Shown: positions 16,041 to 29,515, counted from the stretch's first letter. The stretch: 64,000 bases of DNA from Xestospongia muta (GCA_963693285.1 OY848920.1:2679135-2743134); one strand, 5' to 3'. Numbers and translations are program-made. Notes: generated from the letters alone by a model not told the origin.

Positions 16041-19000
16041 ATGCAATTTCGTACGAGACACATTCAAGTTCTGATACTAGTTTTTATCCTTTCAGCCGTC
16101 GTGCAGACACGTCGAGTCATTCGTGCGGCTCCTGGAATACCGAAAACTGGTCGGTATATTGTTTCATTGGCAACTGATACTAGTCATGAGAAATTTGAAG
16201 CTATTGCTAAAAAAGTTCAACAAAACTCCTGGAGTTCCAAAATCAAAAAAATAGAGGGCGAATTTGCTAAAATAATTGTCGCGAAGCTGTCACCATATAA
16301 AGCAAATTGGGTTAGCCTTAAAACACATACACACACACACATATATAAATATATAATATGAATAATATAATATGTTATTATATGTATACATAATATGGTT
16401 GGTTACACTATGGTATAGAGGTTTATTTGTAATGTGAAAACCTGCTATCTAGGAAGATTGTAAAGATATTAATGAGGGCTGTATGTTAGAATATTATATC
16501 ATTTACAATCGTCAAGTTAGCAGGTTTAAACCTGCTAACTTGATAAATTAATATAACACATATAAACAATGAATCTTGTTAATTGATTGATTGATTTGAG
16601 ATTATAAAGAAAGCAACAACTATTTATTTTCTCAGGATTTTTGTAAATAATCAACCGCCCAATTTAAAATACATGTACTATGAAACTCATTAAAAGATAT
16701 CCGTGATATTAAAATTATATAACTATTATTCAGATAAAAGATCTTGACAACGTTGAGTTTGTTGAAGAGGAGACAATTGCTAAAGCCTCACTTTCATGGG
16801 CATTGGATCGTATTGACCAAGTCAGTTCAGTATTAGATGGTATATTTGAACCAGAAGGAGATGGAGAAGGTGTCGACATTTACATATTAGATACAGGTAA
16901 TGAAGAATACTTTCAATGTGTGCTGTTTAATTCTATATTATGTAGGTATTAATTATGATCACTCTGAATTTAATGGTAACAGAGCCTTATATACTGGATA
17001 TGACCCAGTTGACAACCGCTATGGAAGTGATCAAAGCGGTAGAGATTGTCATGGACATGGAACTCATGTAGCAAGTCTCGCTTGTGGAAAACTTTATGGA
17101 GTTGCCAAAAAAGCTAACTGTTACAGTGTTCGTGTTTTAAATAATTGGGGTCGGGCACCTTGGAGTATTGTTATAGATGGATTAAATTCTGCTGCAACAT
17201 ATATCATCAGTAAGAACCCACGTCGTCCAGCTATCATCTCAATGTCATTCCGTGGTCCTAATGCTCATTCAGTTAACACTGTGTCAAGCAACATCATTTC
17301 TAAGGGAATACCAATTGTTGCAGCTGCTGGCAACAAGAAGGATGATGCATGTAATTATAGTCCTGCTTGTGTACCAGAAGTTATTACTGTTGCCGGGTCT
17401 ACTAAAGGAGATGGTGTTTACCATCATACAAGTGGTGGTTCTTGTGTTGATCTATTTGCTCCTGCCTTTAAAGTGATGGGAGCAGATTATATCTGTAATG
17501 AATGTAAAAAAACTCTCTCAGGAACATCAATGGCTACTGCTTTAGTTAGTGGTGCAATAGCACTATACTTACAGGAACAACCACTCCTGACTCCATCTCA
17601 GATTAAACAAAACCTAACGGAAGATTGTTTAAAAAATGTACTAAAATTTCATGGTCTGAACTATTGGATAAAAAACACATCTCCCAACTGTCTATTACAC
17701 ATTAACAGTAAGTTCCTATAAGACTGTAAATTATAACATTTTTGACACATACATGGCATACTGTGTGTAGTATGTAGTCTTAGATTGTTTATGACTATGG
17801 GGTACATTTTATATAGTTTTGTGCATTTTACATCATTTTATTGTAGTTTTAACGTGACCAATCATTAAAATATAAACATGTACTGTTCCTACCTACCTTA
17901 ACCAATGATTTTAGTTATCACTCCTTCAACATGACTTATATGCGAGTGATAGGATTTCAAATTCTCACATTCTATTCATATAACAAGTGCAACTTCCATA
18001 CTTTATCATTTTGCAATTATAATATTGCTATGTGTATTTATAGTAAAACATTGACTAATAAAATAACTTTCAAGTGAATATATATCTTGACCACATATTC
18101 ATAATATTTGAAGATATTAAAAACTTTGCATAGATATGCATGGTAATTTATATGGTAGTCTCAATATAATAGCTAATAATAGAAGTATTATGTACAAACA
18201 TCTTTGGACATAACAGCATTTATCTGAACTGATCCATTATAAGTACTGGCCTCCATACAGAATGAAATTATTACTGATCTTCATGTGTACTATGAGACCT
18301 TTTGTACACTTGTTATATATGCACAATTTAAACTAATCTCAAGTTGTAATTATTTCTTTGAATAGATATTATATTAGCTTCTGAACCATTATTGGATAAT
18401 GTTATTATTGATAATCATGTACTGAGTATATTTCAAAAAATGATGTACATTCCACTTAACGTCTAGCTCATTATGAGAATAATATAATTTAATGATTGCT
18501 GGTTTTGTGTTTTGTTTCTGTCATTATGTAATCTTTCGGTGTTATTGAAGGTGTATTAGGTTTGATACAATATATTTTATAGCATATGCTACACTTGTAA
18601 TGTTTGTATGTATAAGAATATAAATTGTGACAATACAATCGTAAGCAATAATCAACAAAGTGTATTTTGTTTTAGACAAAGCAAGCCTTTACAAAGAGTG
18701 GCTATTGTAATATATTGTATTTATTGTTTATGATGAATGGTGGTGGTGATGTTATGTTCAATTTTTAAGTATTTGATAATAAGTGCTTATTATCTCTTTG
18801 TTATTGGTGACCTTATGAAATAGTGTTAATGCTCAATTCTAGACCTATAGACCTTTAATGTGTTATCTTTTAATTTACACTTTTACACTTTTCTTTGTTC
18901 TGTTTCGTATATAACCTTGCTGTTACAGTTTTGTAGATATAGTTCTAGATGTTTTGTATATTCAACAGTTTTAGTTACCACAATTATGAATCAGTCATAA

Positions 19001-22000
19001 TCAATCTATTATAGCAGATAGATGTAATATATACTTAAGTAGAGTCATAATAATAATGTCTATTTTGTATGTTGTATATAATACATAATATTATGCTGGT
19101 TTCATTGCTTGTATATTTATTGATTAATACTTGACAGGACTGTAGTGAACTATTAAAATTCTTTTAAGATATCTATATATATAGGTAAAGGTATTTTGAC
19201 GTATGGTGAATGGTTCTATGTGTAACAATGTTGGGCTGTCAATATTTTTATTTTTTGACACAGAGCTTCATATATCCTTTATTTGAAGTCATTAGCAAGG
19301 ACAAATCTATAGGAACTATATATAGCAATCAAAATAGAATAAACAATCTATATTACGTACTATACAGCTGTTAAATAAGGATCTTTACAGGGGCTTATAT
19401 CTAGGTAGTAGAGAAAATATTGAAATACACTTACATGTGTTATCACCTTTTGATAATAATTTTAAATGTTACACAATTATTTAATGATGAAGATTGTAAA
19501 AATATAGCAGAAATTCAAATGAAAATAAAATCTCGAGTTTCGTGCTTTGTATAATTAGATATACCACTTATTAACACTTATTAACTTATTAATTATGATT
19601 ATTATTATTATAGTAGTAGTAGTAGTAATATAGTTGTTAGAATCTTTGCTGTAAATGTAGCTACAATTTACAATTATCATGCTATCGTAATTTGAGAACC
19701 TACTAAACTTAATATGATCTGAAGTCATTTTCAATAAATGGCAAAAATAGCTCAGTGATTGATACATAATTACTGTTATTTTATTAAAACTTAACATTAT
19801 TGAGCCTTAATGAGAGAAGCTTCAAGTGTTATCAGGTACACATATCACCATAGTCATTGCTGTTAGAATTAATTAAATTGAATGTTAATTATATGTATGA
19901 GAGGAAAATTCATTAGTATTTGTCTCTTTTGATGTTTTTATCAACAATACATTTGAACAATTTTATATCTGTCTGGCACAGTAAATGAACAAGCATTTAA
20001 AAGAGTATAATATAGTGAAATTCCTTATTTCATGTTACATGAATTGTATTTCTCTTAAACTACTAAAATCATTAATGAAATTACTGAAATTCTGAAATTA
20101 AAATCCCACTTGTTATTTTTACTGTGATTTTGTGTTGCTTGTCAACTCCATAAAGTTTCTTTCATTTAAATCTTTAAGATCACATGTTGTGTTAGTCATA
20201 TTGTAGTCTAGTCAATAATTCTGACTTAAAACGTTTTTAATAGCTCATGTAAAAAGTAATAATATTCAAATAGTATTCATGAGAGGATAAATATATAATG
20301 CATAATATAATAGTTGTTATAAATTTTTATTGCCTTTCTTATATAGGCAATACAATCAAACCTTCAACTGTACCAACTGTTGTTACTTCAACTGACACAA
20401 CAATCAAACCTTCAACTGTACCAACTGTTGTTACTTCAACTGACACGACAATCAAACCTTCAATTGTACCAACTGTTAAACCAGGTAAATGTGTACCTCA
20501 AATTATAAATAAACTTATTTAAATGTTTATTTTAGGTTCATGTGTAGCACTTAATCTTGGTTATTCTGGATGTTGCAAATTGTCTCTGACACCTAATTGT
20601 TGCAATAAAGAATGCTATTGTGATGAACATTGTCACAAATTAAATGATTGTTGTAGTGATATAGCTGATATTGGTTGTCATGCTATACCTTCTTTCTCTC
20701 CTACACCTTCTTCGATTGATATACCTGGTAAGACAAATTAATTGTTCATGAAATACATTAATGTTCACTAAAAAATGAAATTAAGAGGGCAGAATTAGCA
20801 CATGTATACAATTAAATATTTATGTTTGTCTAGAACACTACTAGGCCAGGCATTTAAAAGAGTAAAACTTAGGGAAATTCCTTTTTTGCATGTATACATG
20901 AATTGTATTGCACAGATTTTAATTAAACCACTGAATAATTAACAATATTCAAATAGTATTCATGAGAGGATAAGTATATAATGCATAATATAATAGTTGT
21001 TATAAATTTTTATTGCCTTTCTTATATAGGCAAAACAATCAAACCTTCAACTGTACCAACTGCTGTTACTTCAATTGACACAACAATCAAACCTTCAACT
21101 GTACCAACTGTTGTTACTTCAATTGACACAACAATCAAACCTTCAACTGTACCAACTGTTGTTACTTCAATTGACACAACAATCAAACCTTCAACTGTAC
21201 CAACTGTTGTTACTTCAACTGACACGACAATCAAACCTTCAATTGTACCAACTGTTAAACCAGGTAAATGTGTACCTCAAATTATAAATAAACTTATTTA
21301 AATGTTTATTTTAGGTTCATGTGTAGCACTTAATCTTGGTTATTCTGGATGTTGCAAATTGTCTCTGACACCTAATTGTTGCAATAAAGAATGCTATTGT
21401 GATGAACATTGTCACAAATTAAATGATTGTTGTAGTGATATAGCTGATATTGGTTGTCATGCTATACCTTCTTTCTCTCCTACACCTTCTTCAATTGATA
21501 TACCTGGTAAGACAAATTAATTATTCATGAAATACATTAATGTTCACTAAAAAATGAAATTAAGAGGGCAGAATTAGCACATGTATGAAAATTTTAGCAT
21601 CTTATTTATTATTCATAGTTGTGTAGTCAATTGTTGCTTATAATCATTATTTAATTTATGATAAACATGTATACATAAGTATGTGTCTAGAAAAGAAACA
21701 CTAGCCACTTCAACAAGTAGTGAAGGGTACATAAAACACCAAAAGTTGCTGATTTATTTGAAATGATCACACTACAATACATTAGTCACATATTTACTTT
21801 TACATAATTCTAAATTTCACTAATAATGAGTCTATTAAATGTATATGTAAACTTACTTTAGGGTGACCTCACATGTTGCACTAAAAATTCCAAATGAATG
21901 ATTGCATATATATACACAGACATTTTTATAGGATATTTACCAAAATTTGTATTCAACTACTTATAATCATTATTTAATTTATGATAAACATGTATACATA

Positions 22001-25000
22001 AGTATGTGTCTAGAAAAGAAACACTAGCCACTTCAACAAGTAGTGAAGGGTACATAAAACACCAAAAGTTGCTGATTTATTTGAAATGATCACACTACAA
22101 TACATTAGTCACATATTTACTTTTACATAATTCTAAATTTCACTAATAATGAGTCTATTAAATGTATATGTAAACTTACTTTAGGGTGACCTCACATGTT
22201 GCACTAAAAATTCCAAATGAATGATTGCATATATATACACAGACATTTTTATAGGATATTTACCAAAATTTGTATTCAACTACTATATAAACAAGTCTTT
22301 TCTTTAATATAATTTTTTACGAATGTTATTTAACACTTATTTGCTGCAATGATTAATACATGCATGTAGGGATCATACTTGACAATTGGTGCAAAATAAG
22401 GGACATAATATCTCAAAATTATTATTTAATCTGAAGATTAGAGTAACATTTATTAACTTAACTCATTGGCAAAAATTTTTAATAAAGCACCTTAGTTAGT
22501 AATAATAGTGTAGATATATTTAATATATTTTGCTTTAATGATTGTACTTCTTTTTTAATTTTTCGGATATTGCTAAACTTTGTTGTCTTTGGTTTAGTCC
22601 TTTATTAGTCCTTTATAAAAACTTAACATATTTCTGAGTCGTTGTTCACCAATTGACAAAATAACCCTTAGATAGCTATATTAATTATTTCAGTGAAATA
22701 TTAAATGACATTTGTCAAACCTCATGCAAAAAGAAAGGCCTATCAATCTTATCATTGGTTATTGTTAGCTATGTACTTAAGTGGAAAATTTAACTTATTT
22801 GTCACTTTTAACTGTGCATTCAACAGTATACAATTAAATATTTATGTCTGTCTAGAACACTACTAGGCCAGGCATTTAAAAGAGTAAAACTTAGGGAAAT
22901 TCCTTTTTTCATGTATACATGAATTGTATTGCACAGATTTTAATTAAACCACTAAATAATTTTAAAAATACTGATGTTTGCAATTCTTATATAAAATATA
23001 AGCTATTTCTTAATTTGATATGCTTTTGCATTGTATATCATCTCAAAAAGTTTTTTTTTTCGTGTTTGTCTTTAATATACAATTACAATTACTATAATTA
23101 TTGTGATAATTCTCCTTAAATGATATAACAATTGGCATTTTTATTAATTTTATATAGACACAACCATCAAACCTTCAAGTACACCAATTGTTGTTACTCC
23201 AATAGACAAAACAATCCATCCATCAATTACACCAATTGTTACTCCACCCGGTAAATCACCTGGTAAATGAGTACTACAAATTAAGTCATATTATTCATGT
23301 ATTTATTTTAGGTTCATGTCTGGCACTTAATCTTGATTATCCTGGATGTTGTAGATGGTCACTTTCACCAGTATGCTCTAATAAAGGATGCTATTGTGAT
23401 AAACAATGTCGCAAATTCAATGATTGTTGTAGTGATATAGCTGATATTGGTTGTCATACTACACTTTCTTTCTCTCCTACACTTACTTCAACAGATATAC
23501 TTGGTAAGACAAATCAGTATTTCATAAAATATATCAGTGTTCTCCTGAAAATGAAAAACAAAGGGATTTTATCATTTAATAGATTATTTATTTTTTATTG
23601 TCAATCATAAATTATAATTATTTAATTTATGACAAACATATTTACATAAGTATAAAGTGTGATAGAAAACATTGGCCACTTCATGAATTAGTGAAAATAC
23701 GTGAGAACTCCAAGGTTGTTCATCTTAGAAATGATAACAATATAATGCATTAGCCACATATCTGTTCTTACATAATTTTAAATTTCTCAAATATTTAACA
23801 AAGTGTCTTTAATATAATTATATGTGACTTCATTTAATTTGGTAAAACCACACATGCCATGCATTCAAGAAATTCATCTATGTTCACCAGAAATGAATCA
23901 AAAGGGAACAATAGCATATGTATGAAGTTTTTATCATCTAATTTATTATTCATAGTACTATAGTCAATTATTGCTTATTATTATAGTTATTATTATTATT
24001 ATTATTTATGTTATGATACGAATAATTTAAATAATAATAAAACCAATAAAATCATCATTAAAATTACTGATGTTTGGAAATGTAAGTTTAATTTGTTCAA
24101 TTTGTTTTTGTCATATGTACAATATTTATTTCACGATAGTTTTTAAGATCACATGTTCTGTTAGTCACAGGTAGTCTAGTCTACAATTCTGATTAGAAGT
24201 TTTTTTTTTCTAGTAGCTTATGTATTAGTTAGCAATAATATACAATTACCATAATGTAATAAATATTATTTTATAATTTTTTTACTATTCTTATATAGAA
24301 ACGACAATCAAACCTTCAACTACACCAATCGTTTCTACTCCAATAGACACAACAATGAAACCTTCAACTACACCAATTGTTTCTACTCCAATAGACATGA
24401 CAATGAAACCTTCAACTACACCAATTGTTTCTACTCCAATTAAACCTTCAACTATACCAATCGTCTCTACTCCAATAGACACGACAATCAAACCTTCAAC
24501 TACACCAATCGTTTCTACTCCAATAGACACGACAATCAAACCTTCAACTACACCAATCGCTTCTACTCCACTAGACACGACAATCAAACCTTCAACTACA
24601 CCAATTGTTTCTACTTCAATCAAACCTTCAACTACACCAATTGTTTCTACTCCAATAGACACAACAATCAAACCTTCAACTACACCAATCGTCTCTACTC
24701 CAATAGACACGACAATCAAACCTTCAACTACACCAATTGTTTCTACTCCAATAGACACGACAATCAAACCTTCAACTACACCAATTGTTTCTACTCCAAT
24801 AGACACGACAATCAAACCTTCAACTACACCAATCGTCTCTACTCCAATAGACACGACAATCAAACCTTCAACTACACCAATTGTTTCTACTCCAATAGAC
24901 ACGACAATCAAACCTTCAACTACACCAATTGTTTCTACTCCAATAGACACGACAATCAAACCTTCAACTACACTAATTGTTTTTACTCCAATCAAACCTT

Positions 25001-26283
25001 CAACTATACCAATCGTCTCTACTCCAATAGACACAACAATCAAACCTTCAACTACACCAATCGTTTCTACTCCAATAGACACAACAACCAAACCTTCAAC
25101 TACACCAATCGTTTCTACTCCAATAGACACGACAATCAAACCTTCAACTACACCAATTGTTTCTACTCCAATAGACACGACAATCAAACCTTCAACTACA
25201 CTAATTGTTTTTACTCCAATCAAACCTTCAACTATACCAATCGTCTCTACTCCAATAGACACAACAATCAAACCTTCAACTACACCAATCGTTTCTACTC
25301 CAATAGACACGACAACCAAACCTTCAACTACACCAATCGTTTCTTCTCCAATAGACACAACAATCAAACCTTCAACTACACCAATTGTTTCTTCTCCAAT
25401 AGACACAACAATCAAACCTTCAACTACACCAATTGTTTCTACTCCAATAGACACAACAATCAAACCTTCAACTACACCAATTGTTTCTACTCCAATAGAC
25501 ACAACAATCAAACCTTCAACTACACAAATGGTTGTTACTAGTACTACTATAGACACAATTATTCAATCTTCAACTATACCAATTGTTACTCCAGGTAAAT
25601 GAGCACTACAAATTAAATGAAAAGCAATTGCCATGCTCCCACATGCATGATAATTTACTAAATACTTGGAATAATATATCACTTTTAGAACACTTATTAT
25701 GTCAGTAATTTTATGACAACATAACTCTTTGTACTTACTGCTACAACTGTGTTGTGAAAATAAGTAAATTTGCCATAACTTCAAAACGAAGCATGAAAAT
25801 TATCATATTTAAATTGTAGATATTTTTTTGTGCTCATAGTAATATTCTGGGGACAAAACTGTGCTCTTTTTGTAAGATATTTCCAAGGGGTCAAAACTTT
25901 GCCTTTCATTAACATTCCTTTATATATGACAACTTGCTAATACTTACGTTTTGCCATTTCTTTGTGAAGTTTTGTAGATTAGACATTGTTATTAGTTAGT
26001 TAGAGGACTTTAATGTGCATTACCAGCCAACACATAAACACACACACAAACCAAGTACTGTAACCCGTTAACAACACAGTCAGTGGCAATAATTAATCAT
26101 GTTTTTAATATGTTTATTTTAGGTTCATGTCTGGCACTTAACCTCACCTATACTGGATGTTGTCAATCGTCCCGATCACCATCTTGTTCAAATAATGGAT
26201 GCTATTGTGACATAGGCTGTTATGACAATAACAATTGTTGTAGTGATATAGCTGATATTGGTTGTGATCCTATTATCAACTGA
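16041..26283 (+). CDS. Secreted subtilisin-like (S8, proteinase-K type) protease with four Thr/Ser/Pro linker plus somatomedin-B modules
   Basis: Proposed exons: 16041-16310, 16734-16896, 16946-17707, 20347-20484, 20536-20727, 21030-21263, 21315-21506, 23158-23250, 23312-23503, 24299-25594, 26123-26283. Every junction from exon 3 on is phase 1 and the sum is 3693 nt (1230 residues). Signal peptide (starts MQFRTRHIQVLILVFILSAV); I9-type propeptide (TGRYIVSLATD); catalytic domain with Asp about 143 (IYILDTG), His about 182 (CHGHGTHVA), oxyanion Asn about 274 (IVAAAGN) and Ser about 339 (LSGTSMATALVSGA). Then alternating linkers (unit TTIKPSTTPIVSTPID) and Cys-rich modules (CYCD..C....DCCSDIADIGC) typical of somatomedin-B knots. 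Expected: extracellular proteolysis, with the modules acting in binding. The join across the 2.6-kb intron 17708-20346 rests on phase and the missing start of the modules; otherwise there are two genes. Confidence 0.75.
17708..20346 (+). other. Long intron linking protease and linker/SMB exons (or intergenic)
   Basis: Begins with gtaagttcc and ends with cttatatag. No exon, start codon with signal peptide, or transposon recognised inside. Its last part (19985-20110) resembles 20840-20940 and 22850-22960, so the duplicated module includes intron sequence. Confidence 0.55.
20261..21587 (+). repeat. Recent tandem duplication of one linker plus SMB module
   Basis: 20261-20808 and 20944-21587 are almost identical, including introns. 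The second copy is 96 bp longer, which equals two extra 48-bp linker units. The two SMB exons differ only at a silent site (TCG/TCA), so they encode the same module. Confidence 0.9.
21638..22283. repeat. 323-bp tandem duplication in an intron
   Basis: Unit ttataatcattatttaattt through tgtattcaactac (21638-21960) repeats at 21961-22283 with no difference that I found. A diverged third copy is near 23600-23800. Confidence 0.9.
22284..23157. other. Intron sequence, no exon seen
   Basis: Part of the long intron between SMB-B and linker C. 22825-22960 repeats 20815-20945. Nothing else recognised. Confidence 0.5.
24299..25560 (+). repeat. Coding minisatellite, 48-bp unit, about 26 units
   Basis: Unit acgacaatcaaaccttcaac then tacaccaattgtttctactc and caatag, encoding TTIKPSTTPIVSTPID. 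Some units are shortened to 36 bp (TPIKPSTIPIVS). Fills one 1296-bp exon of the protease/SMB gene. Because no unit creates a stop on either strand, a 421-codon antisense frame exists, which I read as a by-product. Confidence 0.95.
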
Positions 26284-26399
26284 TAAACTTAGTAAGATAA
26301 ATGGAAAGAAATCACTAACTCATAATAATAATTATATTGGTATTAAACCAATATTGACTTTTTTGAAAAAAACAAAGTAGTTGAAAAAATATTAATAAC

Positions 26400-26940
26400 A
26401 ATGTATACAATAACATATATTATTATAACGGTGGAATGTGTATGGTCATTGAACATTGAAGGAGGTTTCTCTCTTCCAAAACTAATTCCTTTTATCTCGT
26501 TGTCTGTGCTATATCGCCTAGGATTTGTAGCCATGGGTTATAAGGATCATGAAGTAGGTGGAGGGTAAGGTCGCATATACTGAAAGTTTAAAGATGAGAA
26601 TGGAGTTAAATTTATTTGAGATATGTACATTGTTGCATGATGTTACACCAGGAGTGGCAACAGTGTCTGAATTATAATAGTAATATTTGCTTTTCAATGT
26701 TCCAACATCCAAGTCATCTCTCTACTTTGTTTAGTACAGCACACAAGAAGACACATACATGTACACACTTTATTAATGTAACAACTCAATACTAAATGTT
26801 ACTGACTACTACCTATCAAGATGACCATAACAATGATGACAATAATGATAGCAAATATTAGTACAAGTAAGAAAATGATACGAAATGTAATACCAATACT
26901 AAGTATTAAAAAAGAGAAGAGTATAACAACACTTCCCATA
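26400..26940 (-). pseudogene. Relic of the DNRLRE-TM gene 3' exons
   Basis: Read on the minus strand it follows the TM, Cys-cluster and Pro-rich tail exon of 9696-9194: plus-strand strings such as ttgtagccatgggtt, ggtggagggtaaggt, acacatacatgtacac and aagatgaccataacaatgat match in order. Frame broken. No ectodomain exon lies upstream. Confidence 0.7.
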
Positions 26941-27235
26941 TTTCACTAATAGTATTGATGTAAAAGTATTAACAGGTTGTTTTTTGGGAACTAATGAACA
27001 ATTTAAGCAACTTTAACTTTTGTAAACATTTAATAATGTATTATTATCAAAATATAAACATCATGTTGATCAACAGGAATGACCTTGAATTTTTAAGCAC
27101 TGTAAGAAATTCTGCTGTTGATGTGTCTACTTCTCACTGCCAGGCAATAAAAATTAATTGTTCCTGTGGTCACCGAGTGAATGTTGACTTAGTTCTGTAA
27201 GATCACGTGAGTCGATGTCCCAGTCACCAGTAATA
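26941..27235 (+). other. Possible orphan exon of unknown type
   Basis: A frame with SAVDVSTSHCQAIKINCSCG ends at a consensus donor (gtaagatc, 27197). I do not recognise it and it may be chance. Confidence 0.2.
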
Positions 27236-27239
27236 AATA

Positions 27240-27400
27240 GTCACAACAACCAAAACACCAATTCTTTGCAAGCTTTTTCAACAAGAAGCAGTACAAAGAC
27301 AACTTATATGTAAAGTAATAGTAAGTAGGCAGGAGATATGGTGCTCTATCTTAGTTTAAACAAAAGGAAATGGCAGTTTTTTACAAACAGGTGGGAATAT
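27240..27400. repeat. Dispersed repeat shared with 31240-31400 and 36990-37340
   Basis: Shared strings: agtacaaagacaac, ggagatatgg, aaactaggagggaat (variants). Two of the three places lie just 3' of the small membrane protein genes, so it probably travels with that gene unit. The 37-kb locus has it twice in tandem. Confidence 0.6.
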
Positions 27401-27435
27401 TAGTATTATAATAAGAGGATAGCTGACCACAACAT

Positions 27436-28400
27436 GCCCAGAGGAAAACCCATCAGTGAGTTCCAGAGAGGTCAAATAATAAGCTTTGCACCAGCTTAAG
27501 CTGAAATCTTGAGCTATATTGAAACATTAAAAAATACAAAAGACTACAATAAATGACATCAACAAAAATGCAAGAAAAATAAGTCATTAAATGATAAAAC
27601 CACAACCTGGATCTCCCAAATTGTCTTCAATACAGAACAATAGAAGTCTAGTATAAAAGTCAGTCAGAGATAGTAAACTAACAACACCTCTTATGAAAAA
27701 TATATGGATGGAGGAAAATAATGACATGGCTTTCCCAAGTACAGCAAAGACATGACTGATATATGCTGGATTAAATAGTAACCTATTGAGATGGAAACCA
27801 CTGTTACTACCGAGACACAAATAACAATGTCTCCAATGGGCAAAGGATCACAGAGACTGGACACAGGATGTGTTGAAGAAAGTTTTATGATCTGATGAAT
27901 CCAAGTTTAATCTCTTCCATAATGATGGTTGAACATACTTATGACAGAAGAATTTAATGAGTACTGTATATAGGGCACAGAAGAGCATGGTGGTGTTAGT
28001 GTATTGGTGTGGGGATGTATCTGTAGCAATGAAAAGTGTATGTTAGTACAAGTCAAAGACAAGATGGATAGATTTCAGTATATAAATACTAGAAAATGCA
28101 ATGATCACAACAACCTGGACAATAAGATGTTTGAACTATATCTTCATGCATGATAATGCATCTTGCCACAAGGCTGATATAATAACAGGCTGGATGGGTG
28201 AAAACAATTTTCAGATATAAACACAATAGAGTACTTGTGTGACTTTTAGAGAGAAAACTAAAAAAAATGCCAAAAACAACTCTCTCAATTATTAACACAC
28301 TAAAAAATGATTGGAAGAACATACCATTAAAGCTAAAACAAAACCTGGTCTCGTCAATGCCACGAAGAATCTAAGTTATATTGTCAGAGCAAGGGTGAAG
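27436..28400 (+). pseudogene. Degenerate Tc1/mariner transposase
   Basis: Translation shows MPRGKPISEFQRGQIISF at the start, VLVWGCICSN in the middle, and HDNASCHKADIITGWMGEN then DINTIEYLC near the end, matching the helix-turn-helix start, the WG motif and the second catalytic Asp with the NPIE-type block of Tc1 elements. Numerous stops and shifts. Terminal inverted repeats were not identified. Confidence 0.8.
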
Positions 28401-28439
28401 AACACAAACTACAATACATCTTTACTTATAAAAGTTATT

Positions 28440-28960
28440 GTTTTAGTTGTTTTTTTGCCAAAAAACACGACAATAAACGTATAATACTTATTTTAAACCA
28501 CAGATATTACTTAACCTAAATTTTCTCCAATTTCTTATGTAGCTGTAACTTACTCCATTCCATTCCCTGCGTTAAGCTTTCTCTTCAAAATACCTGTAAC
28601 AGCACACTACACGTGTAGCTGTGGCTAATTTAAATCAACTCAAATCATGCAACTTCTTTTTGGGTGACCAAATTTTATTAAATGCCCCGATATCATTAAA
28701 TAATAACTAATTAATACAGTGGTCAAATGAGAAAATATTTCATGAAAAGCAGAAAATGCCATGTTTCCTTACAATAAACATGGTATATTAACATTTTGTA
28801 TATTTATCTTGAAAAAAAATTCTGTTTACTTCTTGACTATGACATATGGCCTATAGGATTGGTATCCATAAGTAGTATAAGAACATTGAGTGCTTATAAG
28901 ACGGAGTGACAGGTTGCGTACCTGAATGCTTAAACACGAGATTGCAGATGTAGAAGACTT
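28440..28960. other. Intergenic, no gene seen
   Basis: AT-rich flank of the Tc1 relic; no feature supported. Confidence 0.4.
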
Positions 28961-28964
28961 AATT

Positions 28965-29515
28965 TAAACGAGCATGTGTCGGATATAATACACTCTACGC
29001 TGATTCCCGCTCGTTATAAAAGGGGGGTGGGCTGCCCAGAAGGAAGTGACGCCTACCAAAGAGTAAGCTGGCGGCTCTATTCAAATCTAGATGTCGTTCT
29101 ACATAGTAGCCATACCAACCTGAACAACCCACACAAAACATCTATAACAGTTATAATAGTTAGTTATAGGTACAAACACGTGTTGTGTTATCTCAATTGC
29201 ACGGTTGATAATAATAGGTAACAACTTTTATTGCTGTACTGGTACTGCATTTATACATGGTAGAATCAAACAGTGACAGAAAAACAATAAGACAGAGATA
29301 TAAAATGCTGAAGATTGAGTATTAGCCTGCTCAATACCTGGGAAACTTGCAGGAGGAAACAATGTGGTCAAAGATGGCTGACATAAGACCATAGTTGTAT
29401 AAATCAAATTGCCCAGTAGGAGTTAGAACTTTTCTAACATGGCCCAAGGAAGACATTCTCCCCCTCTAGGCTGTCAAAGTCGATCACAAGAGAAAGTCTT
29501 ACACGTTTTGTACTG
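28965..29515 (-). pseudogene. TIR-type repeat unit with inverted, frameshifted copy of a small ORF
   Basis: 28965-29160 matches 31913-32095 in direct orientation (aaacgagcatgtgtc, cccagaaggaagtgac, agatgtcgttcta, agtagccatacca). After an arm (29150-29260), the minus strand carries MASSTKRVRLSLVIDFDSLE, a homologue of the frame at 32179-32409, soon frameshifted. So the ORF is inverted relative to the shared left flank. A TATA-like ttataaaagggg sits at 29014-29025. Confidence 0.55.

Noticed and set aside
24291..25556. 421-codon minus-strand frame (VSIGVETIGVVEGLI repeats)
   Set aside because: It is the antisense of the 48-bp coding minisatellite; the plus strand has splice sites and phase agreement, the minus strand has neither.
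24299..25560. CRISPR-like regular repeat
   Set aside because: Contiguous 48-bp units without unique spacers, coding in frame, in a eukaryotic gene.
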